This document shows positions 6,180-6,934 of a stretch of 6,934 bases of DNA, piece after piece; position 1 is the first letter of the stretch, and each line of letters begins with the position of its first letter. A program made the translations under genes and the position numbers. The stretch is taken from NCBI GenBank assembly GCA_002440975.1, contig DJWN01000084.1:1-6934 (forward strand), written 5' to 3'. The DNA comes from Bacteroidales bacterium UBA6229 (GTDB lineage: Bacteria; Bacteroidota; Bacteroidia; Bacteroidales; F082). The notes beneath the pieces were generated by a model. That model was not told where the DNA came from and did no database searches. It saw only the letters and a list, made by a program, of their open reading frames with translations.

Positions 6180-6934
6180 ATGTTCAGAAAAGCAAAATTT
6201 AGTTCATTATTTGCCTTTGGAGCCCTGCTTATCATGGCCTCATCATGTCAGAAAGAAACTTCCCGGACAACAGGATGGAATTACAACGATCCGCAGATGG
6301 GAGGTTTTGAAGTAGCAGAGTCGAAGGAGCAGATCACAGGTCCAGGGCTTATCGCCATCGAAGGGGGTACATTTATGATGGGTGCCACTCAGGAAGATGT
6401 TTTGTATGAATGGAACAACCTTCCGCGCCAGGTTACGGTTTCAAGTTTTTATATGGATCAAACCGAGGTGAGTAACCTGGATTATCTGGAGTATATTTAT
6501 TGGTTAAACAGGGTTTACGGCCAGGACTTCCCACTTGTCGTGCAGCGCGCTTTGCCCGACACGCTGGTGTGGCGCAACAGATTGTCGTACAACGAACCAT
6601 TGGTTGAGGTATATTTCCGTCATCCTTCCTATCACGATTATCCTGTTGTTGGCGTCACCTGGCTGCAAGCTAATGATTATGCCAACTGGCGTACTGACCG
6701 GGTGAACGAAATGCTGCTCATCAAAGCCGGTGTGCTCGAGTTTGACCCCGACCAAAAAAATGAAAATAATTTCAACTCCGAAGCCTATCTGGCTGGCCAA
6801 TACGAAGGTTTGGTGAAAGATGGCAAGGAAGACCTTGACCCCAGCGGGACAGGAGTGCGTAATGTTCGCTTTGAAGATGGCTTGCTGCTGCCAAAATACA
6901 GGCTTCCCACCGAAGCCGAATGGGAATATGCTGC
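6180..6934 (+). CDS. gldJ: Gliding motility/T9SS lipoprotein GldJ, N-terminal part (3' end beyond window)
   Basis: GldJ is an outer-membrane lipoprotein needed in gliding bacteria for motility and for stability of GldK and the T9SS motor complex. The visible 251 codons begin with a lipoprotein signal: basic MFRKAK, a hydrophobic stretch at residues 10-20 and a lipobox ending SSC, with Cys23 as the probable acylated residue. TGWNYNDPQMGGFEV (31-45) is the GldJ-type N-terminal segment. GGTFMMG (62-68) opens an FGE-sulfatase (formylglycine-generating-enzyme-like) domain. It continues through FYMDQTEVSN (90-99), DTLVWRNRLSYNE (127-139), RHPSYHDYPVVGV (147-159) and RLPTEAEWEYA (241-251), where the window ends. 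The TLVWRNRL and RHPxYxxYPVVGV blocks favour GldJ over its relative GldK/PorK, even though porP-porK adjacency is known elsewhere. GldJ and GldK proteins are regarded as structural relatives of FGE, not as active enzymes. It lies 39 bp after the porP-type stop, with an A-rich leader and no promoter match, so it is probably co-transcribed. Confidence 0.9.
   Translation, partial: MFRKAKFSSLFAFGALLIMASSCQKETSRTTGWNYNDPQMGGFEVAESKEQITGPGLIAIEGGTFMMGATQEDVLYEWNNLPRQVTVSSFYMDQTEVSNLDYLEYIYWLNRVYGQDFPLVVQRALPDTLVWRNRLSYNEPLVEVYFRHPSYHDYPVVGVTWLQANDYANWRTDRVNEMLLIKAGVLEFDPDQKNENNFNSEAYLAGQYEGLVKDGKEDLDPSGTGVRNVRFEDGLLLPKYRLPTEAEWEYA

Noticed and set aside
6180..6934. Reading the lipoprotein as GldK/PorK because it follows a porP-type gene
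   Set aside because: The TGWNYNDP segment, DTLVWRNRL and RHPxYxxYPVVGV blocks fit GldJ, and the closeness of porU fits the known porU-gldJ linkage.
6180..6934. Active formylglycine-generating enzyme or sulfatase activator
   Set aside because: The fold family is shared, but the lipoprotein anchor, GldJ-specific inserts and T9SS context point to a structural gliding/T9SS role.

Overview
This window looks like a chromosomal segment from a member of the Bacteroidota (Bacteroidetes). All four genes belong to families of the type IX secretion system (T9SS) or gliding machinery, which is essentially confined to that phylum. The moderately AT-rich DNA, the scarcity of Shine-Dalgarno sequences and a TTG/TAnnTTTG-like promoter fit this. 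The gldJ-type lipoprotein points away from Porphyromonas and towards a gliding-type or environmental lineage, but I cannot name a genus.

Layout: two divergent transcription units share a 200-bp intergenic region (4936-5135). The leftward unit holds porU (1093-4935), a complete 1280-residue C25-family cysteine peptidase that acts as the T9SS sortase. It overlaps by one base (TGATG) a second, downstream C25/PorU-like gene (1093 down to 1), which runs off the window after 364 codons. The second protein aligns along its whole visible length with the N-terminal part of PorU, so this is a tandem, diverged pair of sortase-like genes. The rightward unit holds a PorP/SprF-family outer-membrane protein (5136-6140, apparently with a TTG start) and, 39 bp later, the first 251 codons of gldJ (6180 to the window end), a lipoprotein with a sulfatase-modifying-factor (FGE-like) fold.

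How the genes work together: T9SS cargo carries a C-terminal domain (CTD) that directs it across the outer membrane. PorU then removes the CTD and attaches the cargo to surface lipopolysaccharide. PorP/SprF-family proteins are outer-membrane T9SS components or cargo anchors. GldJ is a periplasm-associated outer-membrane lipoprotein that stabilises the gliding/T9SS motor. From general knowledge, porU lies next to gldJ in Flavobacterium johnsoniae with porV on the other side of porU. Here a porP-type gene lies between porU and gldJ, and a second PorU-like gene occupies the side where porV would be expected.

I see no RNA genes, CRISPR arrays, mobile elements or convincing terminators. The window is almost wholly coding, and the only sizeable non-coding stretch is the 200-bp divergent region. 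The parts most worth following up are the coupled PorU paralogue pair and a 12-bp inverted repeat in the divergent promoter region. Nothing here clearly amounts to a wholly undescribed system.
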